Origin: Polaribacter sp. Hel1_85
Lineage (GTDB): Bacteria; Bacteroidota; Bacteroidia; Flavobacteriales; Flavobacteriaceae
DNA length: 64,000 nucleotides
Reading direction: 5' to 3'
Assembly: GCF_000766795.1 (NCBI RefSeq)
Contig: NZ_JPDS01000002.1
Span: 811,001 to 875,000, forward strand
Shown: positions 26,967-36,376 of the stretch, one piece after another
Numbering within the stretch: position 1 is the first letter of the stretch
Layout: every line of letters starts with the position of its first letter
Made by a program: the position numbers and the translations under genes
Notes under the pieces: generated by a model
Seen by the model: the letters and a program-made list of their open reading frames with translations, nothing else
Told to the model about the DNA's origin: nothing
Databases searched by the model: none

Positions 26967-28415
26967 ATGAGCAAGTATACAGAAGACGACTTAGAACAAG
27001 AATTAAAAACCCAAGAATATAAATATGGGTTTTATACAGATATAGAAAGTGATACATTTCCTGTAGGATTAAATGAAGATGTTGTTAGAGCAATTTCTAA
27101 AAAGAAAAATGAGCCAGAATGGATGACTGAATGGCGATTAGAAGCTTTTAGAGTTTGGAAAAAAATGGAAGAACCAGAATGGGCAAATGTGCATTATGAA
27201 AAACCAAAATTTCAGGACATTGCATACTATTCTGCTCCAAAAAAGAAACCTAAATTAAATAGTTTAGATGAAGTAGATCCAGAATTACTAGATACTTTTA
27301 AGCGTTTAGGAATTTCTTTAGACGAACAAAAAAAATTAGCTAATGTAGCTGTAGATATTGTTATGGATTCTGTTTCTGTAGCCACTACTTTTAAGAAAAC
27401 ATTAGGTGAAAAAGGTATTATTTTTATGCCAATTTCTGAAGCAATTCAAGAACATCCAGAATTAGTTAGAAAATATTTAGGAACCGTTGTGCCAACAACA
27501 GATAACTTTTATGCAGCTTTAAATTCGGCAGTTTTTTCTGACGGATCTTTCTGTTACATTCCAAAAGGCGTAAAATGTCCTATGGAATTATCTACTTATT
27601 TTAGAATTAACGAAGGAGGAACAGGGCAATTTGAAAGAACTTTAGTGGTTGCAGATAAAGGAAGTTATGTTTCTTATTTAGAAGGCTGTACTGCACCTAG
27701 TAGAGATGAAAATCAATTACATGCAGCAGTTGTAGAACTAATTGCAATGGATGATGCAGAAATTAAATATTCTACCGTACAAAACTGGTATCCTGGTAAT
27801 AAAGAAGGAAAAGGTGGAGTTTACAATTTTGTAACTAAAAGAGGATTGTGTGAAAACAATGCAAAAATTTCTTGGACTCAAGTAGAAACAGGTTCTGCTG
27901 TAACTTGGAAATATCCTTCTTGTATTTTAAAAGGAAATAATTCTGTTGGTGAATTTTACTCGATTGCAGTAACTAACAATTTTCAGCAAGCAGATACTGG
28001 TACAAAAATGATTCATTTAGGTAAAAATACCAAGTCAACCATTATTTCTAAAGGAATTTCCGCAGGAAAATCTCAAAATTCTTACAGAGGATTAGTTCAG
28101 ATAAATGCTAGAGCAGAAAACGCTCGTAATTTCTCTCAATGCGATTCTTTATTGATGGGAAATGAATGTGGCGCTCATACGTTTCCATACATTGAAGCAA
28201 AAAATAAATCAGCACAAATAGAACACGAAGCAACTACAAGTAAAATTGGTGAAGACCAATTATTTTACTGTAACCAACGTGGAATCGACACTGAAAAAGC
28301 AATCGCTTTAATTGTAAACGGATTTAGTAAAGAAGTTTTAAATAAATTACCAATGGAATTTGCTGTAGAAGCACAAAAATTATTGGAAATTAGTTTAGAA
28401 GGTTCTGTCGGTTAA
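26967..28415 (+). CDS. sufB: Fe-S cluster scaffold protein SufB
   Basis: This 482-aa SufB has a helical N-terminal domain and a right-handed parallel beta-helix. Conserved stretches include [55 protein letters not shown] and the terminal QFYC-like [16 protein letters not shown]. The last Cys corresponds to the cluster/persulfide Cys of SufB. With SufC and SufD it forms the SufBC2D scaffold. The length matches the family. Confidence 0.97.
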   Translation: MSKYTEDDLEQELKTQEYKYGFYTDIESDTFPVGLNEDVVRAISKKKNEPEWMTEWRLEAFRVWKKMEEPEWANVHYEKPKFQDIAYYSAPKKKPKLNSLDEVDPELLDTFKRLGISLDEQKKLANVAVDIVMDSVSVATTFKKTLGEKGIIFMPISEAIQEHPELVRKYLGTVVPTTDNFYAALNSAVFSDGSFCYIPKGVKCPMELSTYFRINEGGTGQFERTLVVADKGSYVSYLEGCTAPSRDENQLHAAVVELIAMDDAEIKYSTVQNWYPGNKEGKGGVYNFVTKRGLCENNAKISWTQVETGSAVTWKYPSCILKGNNSVGEFYSIAVTNNFQQADTGTKMIHLGKNTKSTIISKGISAGKSQNSYRGLVQINARAENARNFSQCDSLLMGNECGAHTFPYIEAKNKSAQIEHEATTSKIGEDQLFYCNQRGIDTEKAIALIVNGFSKEVLNKLPMEFAVEAQKLLEISLEGSVG

Positions 28416-28429
28416 AAAATAAAGTTAAA

Positions 28430-29266
28430 ATGAAAAAAATATTCTTCTTACTTCTTACTATTAGTATAATTGGTTGTAAAAAAGCAGAAAAAAAAGCTGA
28501 AGTAGTTTCTAAACCAGAAGTAAAATTACATCAATTAGTTGGTGGTTCTATTTTTGTAAAAAAATTAGAAGTTTTTTCTCAAGATACATTATATACAGGT
28601 CAAACAAAACAATTTACAGATGCTTATTATGTAATTTCTCATCCAAAAGGAAATTTAATGTGGGATGCAGGTTTGCCAGAACAATTGGTAATACCAGAAC
28701 CTTTTGATGAGCCAAGTGGTGTATTTAGAATTCAAAGACCAGATTCTTTAGCAAATCAATTAAAATCTATTGGTTTTAAAATTGAAGATTTTAAATATTT
28801 TGCAATGTCTCATTCTCATTTTGATCATACAGGTCATGCTAATTTAATGAAAGACGCAACTTGGATTGTTCAAGAAAATGAATTCAATGCAAATGTTGGA
28901 GATACTTTAAAGCAAAAAAATCCTGCATTAGCAGCATTAAAAAATGTACAAAAGATAACTGGTGATTATGATGTTTTTGGTGATGGAACTGTCCTTATTA
29001 AATATATGCCAGGGCATACAATTGGGCATCAAGTTTTATATGTTGAAGTTGCTGGTATAGAAAAACCAGTTTTATTAACAGGAGATTTATATCACTTTGA
29101 AGAAAATAGAACAAATAAAGGAGTACCGTCATTTAATTATGATGTAAAACAAACTTTAGAAAGTATGGAGTTGTTTGAAGCTTTTGCAAAAGAAAAAAAT
29201 GCAGAAATTATTATTCAACACTCTCCAAAAGATTTTAAAAAATTAGAAGAATTATTAAAAAAATAA
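28430..29266 (+). CDS. Metallo-beta-lactamase-fold lipoprotein (AHL-lactonase-like)
   Basis: This 278-aa protein has a lipobox at IIGC (Cys16) and then an MBL-fold hydrolase with HSHFDHTGH (metal site HxHxDH), GHTIGHQVLYV (His ligand) and LTGDLYHFEE (bridging Asp). The layout resembles N-acyl-homoserine-lactonase-type enzymes. The substrate is unknown; lactonase activity, or hydrolysis of another ester or thioester, is possible. It lies between sufB (14 bp) and sufC (12 bp) in the same direction, which is an unusual interruption of the scaffold operon. Confidence 0.83.
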   Translation: MKKIFFLLLTISIIGCKKAEKKAEVVSKPEVKLHQLVGGSIFVKKLEVFSQDTLYTGQTKQFTDAYYVISHPKGNLMWDAGLPEQLVIPEPFDEPSGVFRIQRPDSLANQLKSIGFKIEDFKYFAMSHSHFDHTGHANLMKDATWIVQENEFNANVGDTLKQKNPALAALKNVQKITGDYDVFGDGTVLIKYMPGHTIGHQVLYVEVAGIEKPVLLTGDLYHFEENRTNKGVPSFNYDVKQTLESMELFEAFAKEKNAEIIIQHSPKDFKKLEELLKK

Positions 29267-29278
29267 ACGCAGATAGCG

Positions 29279-30028
29279 ATGTTAAAAATTGAAAACTTAC
29301 AAGCGAGTATTGATGATAAATCAATTTTAAAAGGATTGAATTTAGAAGTAAAAGCAGGTGAAGTACACGCAATTATGGGACCAAATGGTGCTGGTAAAAG
29401 TACTTTGGCAAATATTATTGCAGGTAAAGAAGAATATGAAGTTACTAACGGAACTATTGAGTTAAATGGTGAAGATATTAGTGAATTAGCACCAGAAGAA
29501 AGAGCACATAATGGTGTGTTTTTATCTTTTCAATATCCTGTAGAAATTCCTGGAGTTTCAGTAACAAATTTCATTAAAACTGCTATTAACGAAACTCGTA
29601 AAGCAAAAGGTTTAGAAGACATGCCTGCAAAAGACATGTTAAAAATGATTCGTGAAAAATCTGAATTATTAGAAATAGACCGTAAATTTTTATCTCGTTC
29701 TTTAAACGAAGGTTTTTCTGGAGGAGAAAAGAAGCGTAACGAAATCTTTCAAATGGCAATGTTAGAGCCAAAATTAGCCATCTTAGATGAAACTGATTCT
29801 GGTTTAGATATTGATGCTTTACGTATTGTTGCAAATGGAGTTAACAAACTAAAATCTAAAGACAATGCAGTAATTGTAATTACGCATTACCAACGTTTAT
29901 TAGATTATATCGTACCTGATTTTGTACACGTTTTACACGATGGTAAAATTGTAAAATCTGGAGATGCTTCTTTAGCTTTAGAATTAGAAGCAAAAGGATA
30001 TGATTGGATTAAAAAGGAATTGGTTTAA
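29279..30028 (+). CDS. sufC: Fe-S assembly ATPase SufC
   Basis: This 249-aa ABC ATPase has Walker A GPNGAGKS (residues 34-41), a Q-loop (LSFQYPVEIPG), the signature EGFSGGEKKRNE, Walker B LAILDETDSGLD and the H-loop ITHYQRLL. The GEKKRNE and ETDSGLD wording is typical of SufC. It drives conformational change in SufBC2D. A 101-bp gap with reiterated AAGTT/TTAAG-like stretches separates it from sufD. Confidence 0.97.
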   Translation: MLKIENLQASIDDKSILKGLNLEVKAGEVHAIMGPNGAGKSTLANIIAGKEEYEVTNGTIELNGEDISELAPEERAHNGVFLSFQYPVEIPGVSVTNFIKTAINETRKAKGLEDMPAKDMLKMIREKSELLEIDRKFLSRSLNEGFSGGEKKRNEIFQMAMLEPKLAILDETDSGLDIDALRIVANGVNKLKSKDNAVIVITHYQRLLDYIVPDFVHVLHDGKIVKSGDASLALELEAKGYDWIKKELV

Positions 30029-30129
30029 AAGTAAAAAAGTTCCTAAAGTTTATAAAGTTCTTAAGGTTTAAAAGGTTGAGTAATTAACTTTTATAGCTTT
30101 TTAACTTTCAACTTTCAAACTAAAAAACA

Positions 30130-31443
30130 ATGGAATTAAAAGATAAATTATTATCATCATACGTAGCTTTTGAAAATCGTGTAGACACAAATTCTGACAT
30201 ACATGAAATTCGTTCAAAAGCATTTCAAAACTTTGAGGAATTAGGGTTTCCTACAAAAAAGTTAGAAGCTTGGAAATACACTTCTTTAAATTCAATTTTA
30301 AAAGAAGATTATAGCATTTTTCCAAATAAAGGTGTGGCTGTAGAATTAGCAGATGTAAAAAAGTATTTTATACATGATATAGATACGTATAAAGTTGTTT
30401 TTATTGATGGAAAATATAGTCCTTTTTTATCAGAAACTACACATGAACATATAGATGTATGTTTAATGTCTGCAGCTTTTAATAAAGGAAAATACAAACC
30501 AATTATTGATAATTACTTTAATAAAGTTGCAAAACAAGACAATTTAACTTCATTAAATACAGCTTTTGCAACAGAAGGGGCTTTTATTCATATTCCTAAA
30601 AATATTGAAGTAGAGAAACCAATTCAAATCATCAACTTTACAACTGGTTCAGAAGCTGCAACAATGCTGCAACCAAGAAGTTTAGTGGTTGTTGAAGAAA
30701 ATTCTCACGTACAAATTATAGAGCGTCACCAAAGTTTAACAAGCAATCCTGTATTAACAAATGCTGTAACAGAAATTTTTGCTGAAAAAAGAGCTTTTGT
30801 AGATTATTACAAAATTCAGAATGATGATAACAATGCATCATTAGTAGATAATACATATATAGAACAACAATCTAATAGTGTTGTTTCTGTGCATACTTTT
30901 TCTTTCGGTGGAAATATCACCAGAAATAATTTAAACTTCTATCAAAAAGGAGAATATATAGATTCTATCTTAAAAGGAATTACAATTATTGAAGGAAAAC
31001 AACATGTAGATCATCATACTTTGGTGCATCATATTACACCAAATTGTGAAAGTCATCAAGATTATAAAGGTATTTATGATGAGCGTTCTACAGCTGTTTT
31101 TAACGGTAAAGTAATTGTTGAAAAGGAAGCTCAGAAAACAAATGCATACCAACAAAACAACAATGTTTTAGTTAGTGATAAGGCAACAATTAATGCAAAA
31201 CCTCAACTAGAAATTTTTGCTGATGATGTAAAATGTTCTCACGGTTGTACCATTGGTCAATTAGATGATGATGCATTATTTTACATGCAACAACGTGGAA
31301 TTCCTAAAAAAGAAGGAAAAGCTTTATTAATGTTTGCTTTTGCAAATACGGTTTTAGAAAGCGTAAAAATACCAGAAGTAAAACAACGTATTACAGAGTT
31401 GATTGCTGATAAATTAAAAGTAAAAATCGGTTTCGATTTATAA
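30130..31443 (+). CDS. sufD: Fe-S assembly scaffold protein SufD
   Basis: This 437-aa protein shares the SufB/D beta-helix core and C-terminal domain: FPTKKLEAWKYTSL near residue 40, a central beta-helix, HHTLVHHITPNCESHQDYKG, and KCSHGCTIGQLDDDALFYMQQRGIP at the end. It is SufD rather than SufB because of the N-terminal EAWKYT motif and the lack of the SufB cysteine pattern. A strong terminator follows 29 bp after the stop. Confidence 0.96.
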   Translation: MELKDKLLSSYVAFENRVDTNSDIHEIRSKAFQNFEELGFPTKKLEAWKYTSLNSILKEDYSIFPNKGVAVELADVKKYFIHDIDTYKVVFIDGKYSPFLSETTHEHIDVCLMSAAFNKGKYKPIIDNYFNKVAKQDNLTSLNTAFATEGAFIHIPKNIEVEKPIQIINFTTGSEAATMLQPRSLVVVEENSHVQIIERHQSLTSNPVLTNAVTEIFAEKRAFVDYYKIQNDDNNASLVDNTYIEQQSNSVVSVHTFSFGGNITRNNLNFYQKGEYIDSILKGITIIEGKQHVDHHTLVHHITPNCESHQDYKGIYDERSTAVFNGKVIVEKEAQKTNAYQQNNNVLVSDKATINAKPQLEIFADDVKCSHGCTIGQLDDDALFYMQQRGIPKKEGKALLMFAFANTVLESVKIPEVKQRITELIADKLKVKIGFDL

Positions 31444-31471
31444 TATCTCAAATACTTTTTGTGAAAAATAT

Positions 31472-31499
31472 AAACCACTCATATTCTGAGTGGTTTTTT
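31472..31499 (+). terminator. Rho-independent terminator after sufD
   Basis: AAACCACTCA (31472-31481) pairs with TGAGTGGTTT (31487-31496) around a 5-nt loop and runs into T residues. It closes the sufA-sufD transcription unit, separating it from sufS. Confidence 0.9.
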
Positions 31500-31540
31500 A
31501 TTTTAACTAAAAATGAGTAACTTAGAGAAAACATTCTGTT

Positions 31541-31750
31541 ATGAATAGAAGCTTAAAAATATCCTTTTTAATTGTCGGAATTATTTTAATTGGTTTAGGA
31601 ATTTATACAATGGCTATTCCAGAAACTCAAGTTTTAAATAATGATGTTGATTTATTAGAAACAGAAAACAACACTAGTTCTTACATAGTTACAACCTTAG
31701 GTTTTATTTCTGTAGCTTTAAGTTTGATAAAAGGAAAAGGGAAAAAATAA
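31541..31750 (+). CDS. Small two-TM hypothetical membrane protein
   Basis: This 69-aa protein starts MNRSLKISFLIVGIILIGLG, with TM helices around residues 7-25 and 46-62 and an acidic 20-residue loop between them (DVDLLETENN). The basic end GKGKK suggests a cytosolic C-terminus. I recognise no family. It is on the + strand behind the sufD terminator and converges with the next gene. Confidence 0.6.
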   Translation: MNRSLKISFLIVGIILIGLGIYTMAIPETQVLNNDVDLLETENNTSSYIVTTLGFISVALSLIKGKGKK

Positions 31751-31754
31751 TCAA

Positions 31755-33104
31755 CTAATTCTCATCAATTACTACCCAATAAAATTTCTCTTTTATTGGA
31801 TTTCTAAGATTTTTTGGAAGGGATAAGAAATCTTCTGCATATGCTTTTTTAGAATACTCATTTCTAAACTCGTTTATTACACTTTTTGTAATAGATAAAA
31901 CATTAAAATACTCCTTGAAATTAGTGTTGTTTTTAACTGACAAAACAAATGGAGAAACTCCTACTTTATTTATTCTATTTCTTATAAACTTTTCTAAATC
32001 TGCTTTTGAAAGTGTATCATTTTGAAAAAGAATTTTTTCATTGTTTAATATTTCTATTCTATTAAAACTTGGGTCATTCTCTTTTATATTATTTTGTAAT
32101 AATTTAAACCCAAAAGCTTTAGTTGATTTATAATAGAAAGGTAGTTTTTCATCTAAAAGTGAGTAATACATATTATTTGCACCTTCTTCTTTAAGGCTCT
32201 TTTTAACTTCAAAAAGATGCTTTACATTCACATTTGCATCAACATGAAGAATATAATTAATATAAGGGTATTCAAATTCCGAAATTCTTTTTTTAAAGTT
32301 TTTTATTTTTCCTTTAAGCGAATTACCTTTAAGTAATGAGTTATTAAAATCAGTTTCTATAATTAAACTGCTCTCTTTTTCCTTTAAATAAATATTAAAA
32401 TACAAAGATCTATGTTCTGGTAAGCCTTGGTGTATATCAGAATTTACTCTTTTTATATTAAGCCTATAAATAGTATTTCTTGCTAAAATTGATTTATCAA
32501 TAGCGTTGTTATCTATTACTTCAATTTTTGAAATTAAGAAAGCAAGTGTTAAGAAAGTAAATATTGATACAAAGAACCATTGTAGTTTATTTTTATCAAA
32601 AAAACACCTAATAGAAATCCACATTTGACCTACAAATGCAATTATCAACAAAATAATTAAATAAAAATTGTCAATAAAAAAAGAGGAAGTTTTATGGTCT
32701 ATTGCTAGTATTCCAAAAAGAGTCGCTATTCTAAAAAACCAATTTATTAAAAACCAATTCGTCACTCTTTGTTGATTTAAAATGGTATTTCTTTTGTAAT
32801 TATATTTAGATAGAAATTGCTTAGGTCTTTCTAACATAAAGTTGAAGATTAATGAAAAAGAAAAATATACTGCTATAAAAGCAAGTAAAAAACTATAGTA
32901 TTCTGCTACTTTTTCTGGAAGACTAATTAATTCATAATCATTAGAAAATGCATTAAAAAGAATATAGGTTTTTCCAGTAGTAATTAGAAAAGCATAAAAG
33001 ATTATTGAAAATAGAACACATAAAAATAAACCAACATAAATTCTCCTTTTAGAAATATCTAAAAGAAGATGTTTTTTATTATTGCTCGAGTTTTTTAGTT
33101 TCAT
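31755..33104 (-). CDS. Hypothetical multi-TM protein with ExbD-like C-terminal domain
   Basis: This 449-aa protein has about five TM helices in the first ~210 residues (24-44, 84-104, 128-150, 155-175, 188-208) and then a ~240-residue soluble part. The last ~100 residues resemble the periplasmic half of Bacteroidota ExbD/TolR proteins: a short strand pair (EILNNEKILFQNDTLS), then VSPFVLSVKNNTNFKEYFNV, NEFRNEYSKKAYAEDFLSLP and a final IKEKFYWVV. That resemblance is from memory of the family and not certain. No ExbB is nearby, so energisation of TonB is unlikely. The function is unknown. Confidence 0.6.
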   Translation of the reverse strand: MKLKNSSNNKKHLLLDISKRRIYVGLFLCVLFSIIFYAFLITTGKTYILFNAFSNDYELISLPEKVAEYYSFLLAFIAVYFSFSLIFNFMLERPKQFLSKYNYKRNTILNQQRVTNWFLINWFFRIATLFGILAIDHKTSSFFIDNFYLIILLIIAFVGQMWISIRCFFDKNKLQWFFVSIFTFLTLAFLISKIEVIDNNAIDKSILARNTIYRLNIKRVNSDIHQGLPEHRSLYFNIYLKEKESSLIIETDFNNSLLKGNSLKGKIKNFKKRISEFEYPYINYILHVDANVNVKHLFEVKKSLKEEGANNMYYSLLDEKLPFYYKSTKAFGFKLLQNNIKENDPSFNRIEILNNEKILFQNDTLSKADLEKFIRNRINKVGVSPFVLSVKNNTNFKEYFNVLSITKSVINEFRNEYSKKAYAEDFLSLPKNLRNPIKEKFYWVVIDEN

Positions 33105-33181
33105 TCTTTATAAAAATTGCACTATTTAATATATTAGAGAACTTAAAAACCTTATTGTTACATTCTATTACAATTCTTTTT

Positions 33182-34504
33182 TTATTCAATTGAAGAAATT
33201 ACTCCTTTTAAAAACTCATTTTCATCAAAATTAGTCAATCCAAAACGTACAATTACCATGTCTTGATCTGGTAAAACATAAACTCTTTGACCTTGATAAC
33301 CATCTGCATAGTACATGTTTTTTGGTACCTCTTTAAAACCTCCACTTGCATTTAACCAAAATTGTGCTCCATAAATTCCTTTGGAAGTATTTGTTGGTGT
33401 TGTTATATAATCTACCCAACTTTTGGTAAACAGTTGTTTTCCATTCCAATTTCCGTTTTTAAGATACAAAAGACCAAATTTTGCCCAATCTCTTGTAGTT
33501 GCCCAAGAATAAGAAGAACCTACGTAATTCCCACTTAAATCGGCTTCTAAGATCATAGAGTTCATTCCTATTTTATCAATGAAATTTGTATACCAAAAAT
33601 CTAAATATTCTTGATGTGTTTTAAACTGACTTCTTAAAATTCCTGATAATAAATTTGTGGTTCCAGAAGAGTAATTAAAAGTTTCATTTGGCTTACCAAC
33701 CAAAGGTTTGTTTTCTTGCATTTTGGTCATATCTCTTTCTAAAAACAACATTTTAGTAGCATCAGAAATTTCGTCATAATTTTCATCCCATTCTAAACCA
33801 GAATTCATTTGCAATAAATTATTGATGGTTATATTTTTACGATTATCATTTTGCCAAGATTTAATAGGAGCTTTATCATTCACATTCAATTTTCCCTGAT
33901 GTTGCATCACTCCAAAAACGGTACTTAAAATACTTTTTGTCATGGACCAACCTAAAATTCTAGAATCTTTGTTAAATCCTTCAGCATATTTTTCTGAAAT
34001 AATTTGATCTTTATAAATAACAACAACAGCTCTTGTTTTATTTCTTTTTTTAAAAAGTGAATCAATAGAAACATTTAGTTTTTGATAATTTACATTACTA
34101 AAAACAGTATCCTTTTGAGGTGAATTTCCATAAGGAAAAGGAGTACTATTATCCGCTTTTAATCTTTTAGGGCTTAAATAAGAGGCAGTTTCATCTTCTT
34201 CTGTTAATGTTAAAACACTTCCTAAACCTTTTCTAATAATCGCTTTTCTAGTTAGCAAATTAAATACGGATGAAATTGCTGTTTTCTCTTCTAAATCTAC
34301 CTCATCTGAAGCTAAATTAACAGGAGAAAAATTATTATCAGTTGTATCTGTAAAGGCTAAAGTTCTATCAGCAACAAAAACTGAAGAAGCAGTGCTTTTA
34401 GCAGAATAGCCTGCTAAAATATTCAGTTTTGGATAGTTATAAATTACAGCAGAAATAAGTAAAATCAAAAGTAAAAGAAGAAATCGTTTAAAAGTTTTCA
34501 TCAA
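33182..34504 (-). CDS. Serine hydrolase, class C beta-lactamase/PBP-like
   Basis: This 440-aa protein has an N-terminal membrane anchor or signal (residues ~6-24), a ~110-residue variable region and a beta-lactamase-fold domain. The nucleophile motif is SMTK (Ser187-Lys190, in ILGWSMTKSILSTVFG) and the second motif NYSSGTTNLLSG supplies Tyr/Ser. Family members are esterases, D-amino-acid peptidases or beta-lactamases; without the third motif clearly matched the substrate cannot be given. It is exported or membrane-tethered and transcribed away from the gene block at 34652. Confidence 0.85.
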   Translation of the reverse strand: MMKTFKRFLLLLLILLISAVIYNYPKLNILAGYSAKSTASSVFVADRTLAFTDTTDNNFSPVNLASDEVDLEEKTAISSVFNLLTRKAIIRKGLGSVLTLTEEDETASYLSPKRLKADNSTPFPYGNSPQKDTVFSNVNYQKLNVSIDSLFKKRNKTRAVVVIYKDQIISEKYAEGFNKDSRILGWSMTKSILSTVFGVMQHQGKLNVNDKAPIKSWQNDNRKNITINNLLQMNSGLEWDENYDEISDATKMLFLERDMTKMQENKPLVGKPNETFNYSSGTTNLLSGILRSQFKTHQEYLDFWYTNFIDKIGMNSMILEADLSGNYVGSSYSWATTRDWAKFGLLYLKNGNWNGKQLFTKSWVDYITTPTNTSKGIYGAQFWLNASGGFKEVPKNMYYADGYQGQRVYVLPDQDMVIVRFGLTNFDENEFLKGVISSIE

Positions 34505-34651
34505 ATAGAAATTTAAGTATGTAAAAATAAGATTTTTAATCTCATCTTATTTTAATAAGTAAAAATACTTGAATTTAAAATGAGGTGTTTCTATGTAAAT
34601 TATAACTAATTGATTTTATTAGCTTTAACCCAAACCATCAAGCCAAACAAA

Positions 34652-35443
34652 ATGACTACACCAACTACAAAAACAGATACAACAAAACCGAATCCTAAAC
34701 TATCTTCTACAAAAACTACAACCGCAAAAGTGAGTCCTGGAATTTCTGAAGATGTCATTTCTGAATTAAGCAGAGAAATAAATAATATGTTGTCTTTTGC
34801 AATTTTTAACGGAATTACAGTAAACACAGAAGTAAATTCTTTAATTCAGAATAGTAATGTTGATGATTTAATAAATGCCCATAATCTTTTATGTAAAAAT
34901 GTTGCACCTGCAACACCAAAATCTATTGGATATACCCAAAAATTAAATAAGGATGGAGATGGAAAATCTATTTTTAGAAAACTTCCATTATTAAGAAATT
35001 TAGTTTTATTGGCATTAGCTTTTTTAGTGGCATATATAGCAACAGGAATGTCTTCTGAAGTAAATAACGATTCTTTAGATAAAGGAATGATGAACAATAG
35101 CGGAATTCCTTTGTTACTTAATATTACATATTTAAGCTCAGTTGCTGGTTTAGGAGTATTGTTTTTTTTATTAAAAGAAGTTAGTATTTCCTTAAAAAAA
35201 GGCTCGTTAATTCCAGAGAATGCAATTGGTTATTTATCACAAATAATTTTAGGTATTATTTCTGGTTTAATTATGTCTGAAATCATATCATTTTATACAA
35301 CAGATCCAAAACAAATTAATTTATTTAATAAAAGTATTCTTGCTTTAGTTGGTGGGTTTTCTTCGGATGCTATTTTTAGCATTTTACAAGGAATTATCAA
35401 CAGAATAAAGAGCTTTTTTATATCACCAAACGCCATAAACTAA
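34652..35443 (+). CDS. Hypothetical membrane protein with Thr/Lys-rich N-terminus
   Basis: This 263-aa protein is read from ATG 34652; an upstream in-frame TTG at 34610 is less likely. The first ~35 residues are Thr/Lys/Pro-rich and look disordered. A helical segment and then about four TM helices follow (~115-133, 155-175, 195-220, 230-250). I recognise no family. Its stop overlaps the start of the next lipoprotein gene by one base (TAATG), so the three genes from here to 36303 form an operon. Confidence 0.6.
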   Translation: MTTPTTKTDTTKPNPKLSSTKTTTAKVSPGISEDVISELSREINNMLSFAIFNGITVNTEVNSLIQNSNVDDLINAHNLLCKNVAPATPKSIGYTQKLNKDGDGKSIFRKLPLLRNLVLLALAFLVAYIATGMSSEVNNDSLDKGMMNNSGIPLLLNITYLSSVAGLGVLFFLLKEVSISLKKGSLIPENAIGYLSQIILGIISGLIMSEIISFYTTDPKQINLFNKSILALVGGFSSDAIFSILQGIINRIKSFFISPNAIN

Positions 35444-36027
35444 TGTATAAAAACACACTTTTACTAATGGTAACTGCACTCTTTTTATCATGTGCTAGTA
35501 TTCCAAACTCAACATCTAAATTAACAAAAAATGTAATTGATGAAGGTGATGCTATGCATCAATTAAATATTTCTTTAATAAATCAATTATTTAATGAAAA
35601 AAGGGCGCGTTTAAATACATTTATTACAAATAAGTACACGCCTGCAATTATTAAAAAATATCAAAATTTATTGCCTCAAGATCTAGATTACAAAAAAGAA
35701 TTACCCAATATTATTGAAGCAATTATTCCTGTAATCAATAGAAAAAGAGATTCATTACAAGATTTATTATTGAACCAACAACAGAAAATAGTTTCTGGTT
35801 TAAATACAAATTTCATTTCCTATTCTAAAGCAACTTCTTCGCTACAAAACTTAATTAATTCTGCAGTAAAAGAAAAAAATGCAGAACAAAGTGCCTTGTC
35901 AGAAATTAATAATTTAACAGGTAATAAACTAAATTTCAAACAAGTAGAAAATAAGTTAGATAGTTTATTAAATAAAACTGGTTTAGGAATGGGCAAGTTA
36001 TTAAACATAGAAAAAATAATAAAATAA
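35443..36027 (+). CDS. Hypothetical lipoprotein, helical
   Basis: This 194-aa protein has a signal peptide ending in a lipobox (FLSCAS, about Cys17) and then an almost entirely helical, Asn/Lys/Leu-rich chain without other cysteines. The repeated LINQLF and LQNLINS character suggests a coiled coil. I recognise no family. It is coupled by a one-base overlap to the upstream membrane protein and lies 6 bp before the next small gene. Confidence 0.6.
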   Translation: MYKNTLLLMVTALFLSCASIPNSTSKLTKNVIDEGDAMHQLNISLINQLFNEKRARLNTFITNKYTPAIIKKYQNLLPQDLDYKKELPNIIEAIIPVINRKRDSLQDLLLNQQQKIVSGLNTNFISYSKATSSLQNLINSAVKEKNAEQSALSEINNLTGNKLNFKQVENKLDSLLNKTGLGMGKLLNIEKIIK

Positions 36028-36033
36028 ACAGTT

Positions 36034-36303
36034 ATGAGTGATATTGATTGGAGTGCCTTAGCAGAAAAAGCAGTTTCTCAAACAGATGCTGAATTTAAAA
36101 ACCAATTAGCAGGTTTAACGAGTTTAAAAACATCGGAAATAGATACATTTATTACAGAAAGTGAAATTACCAACAACGATGCTTTAGCTGTTTTAACGGA
36201 AATAAATAACGCCTCTTTATCTAATAATGAAAAAGCTTCAGCAATTTCAAACATTCAAAACGGAGTTGGTTTTTTAGTGAAATTAGTTTCTAAAGTAGTA
36301 TAA
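36034..36303 (+). CDS. Small acidic hypothetical protein
   Basis: This 89-aa protein has no signal, is helical and acidic, and is rich in Asn/Ser/Glu (MSDIDWSALAEKAVSQTDAE), with a hydrophobic C-terminal end GVGFLVKLVSKVV that could be amphipathic. I recognise no family. It is third in the cluster at 34652-36303 and lies 73 bp before sufS. Confidence 0.55.
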   Translation: MSDIDWSALAEKAVSQTDAEFKNQLAGLTSLKTSEIDTFITESEITNNDALAVLTEINNASLSNNEKASAISNIQNGVGFLVKLVSKVV

Positions 36304-36349
36304 TAAGAAATTCTTATTGGCTTTTTTACAAGTTTAAAAATGCAAACTT

Positions 36350-36357
36350 TATCTTTG
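36350..36357 (+). promoter_or_regulatory. -7 promoter box (TATCTTTG) of sufS
   Basis: This is a TAnnTTTG match 19 bp before the sufS ATG. sufS therefore appears to have its own promoter and does not depend on the sufA-D transcript 5 kb upstream. Confidence 0.6.
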
Positions 36358-36376
36358 CTTTTTAAACTGACTTCGT

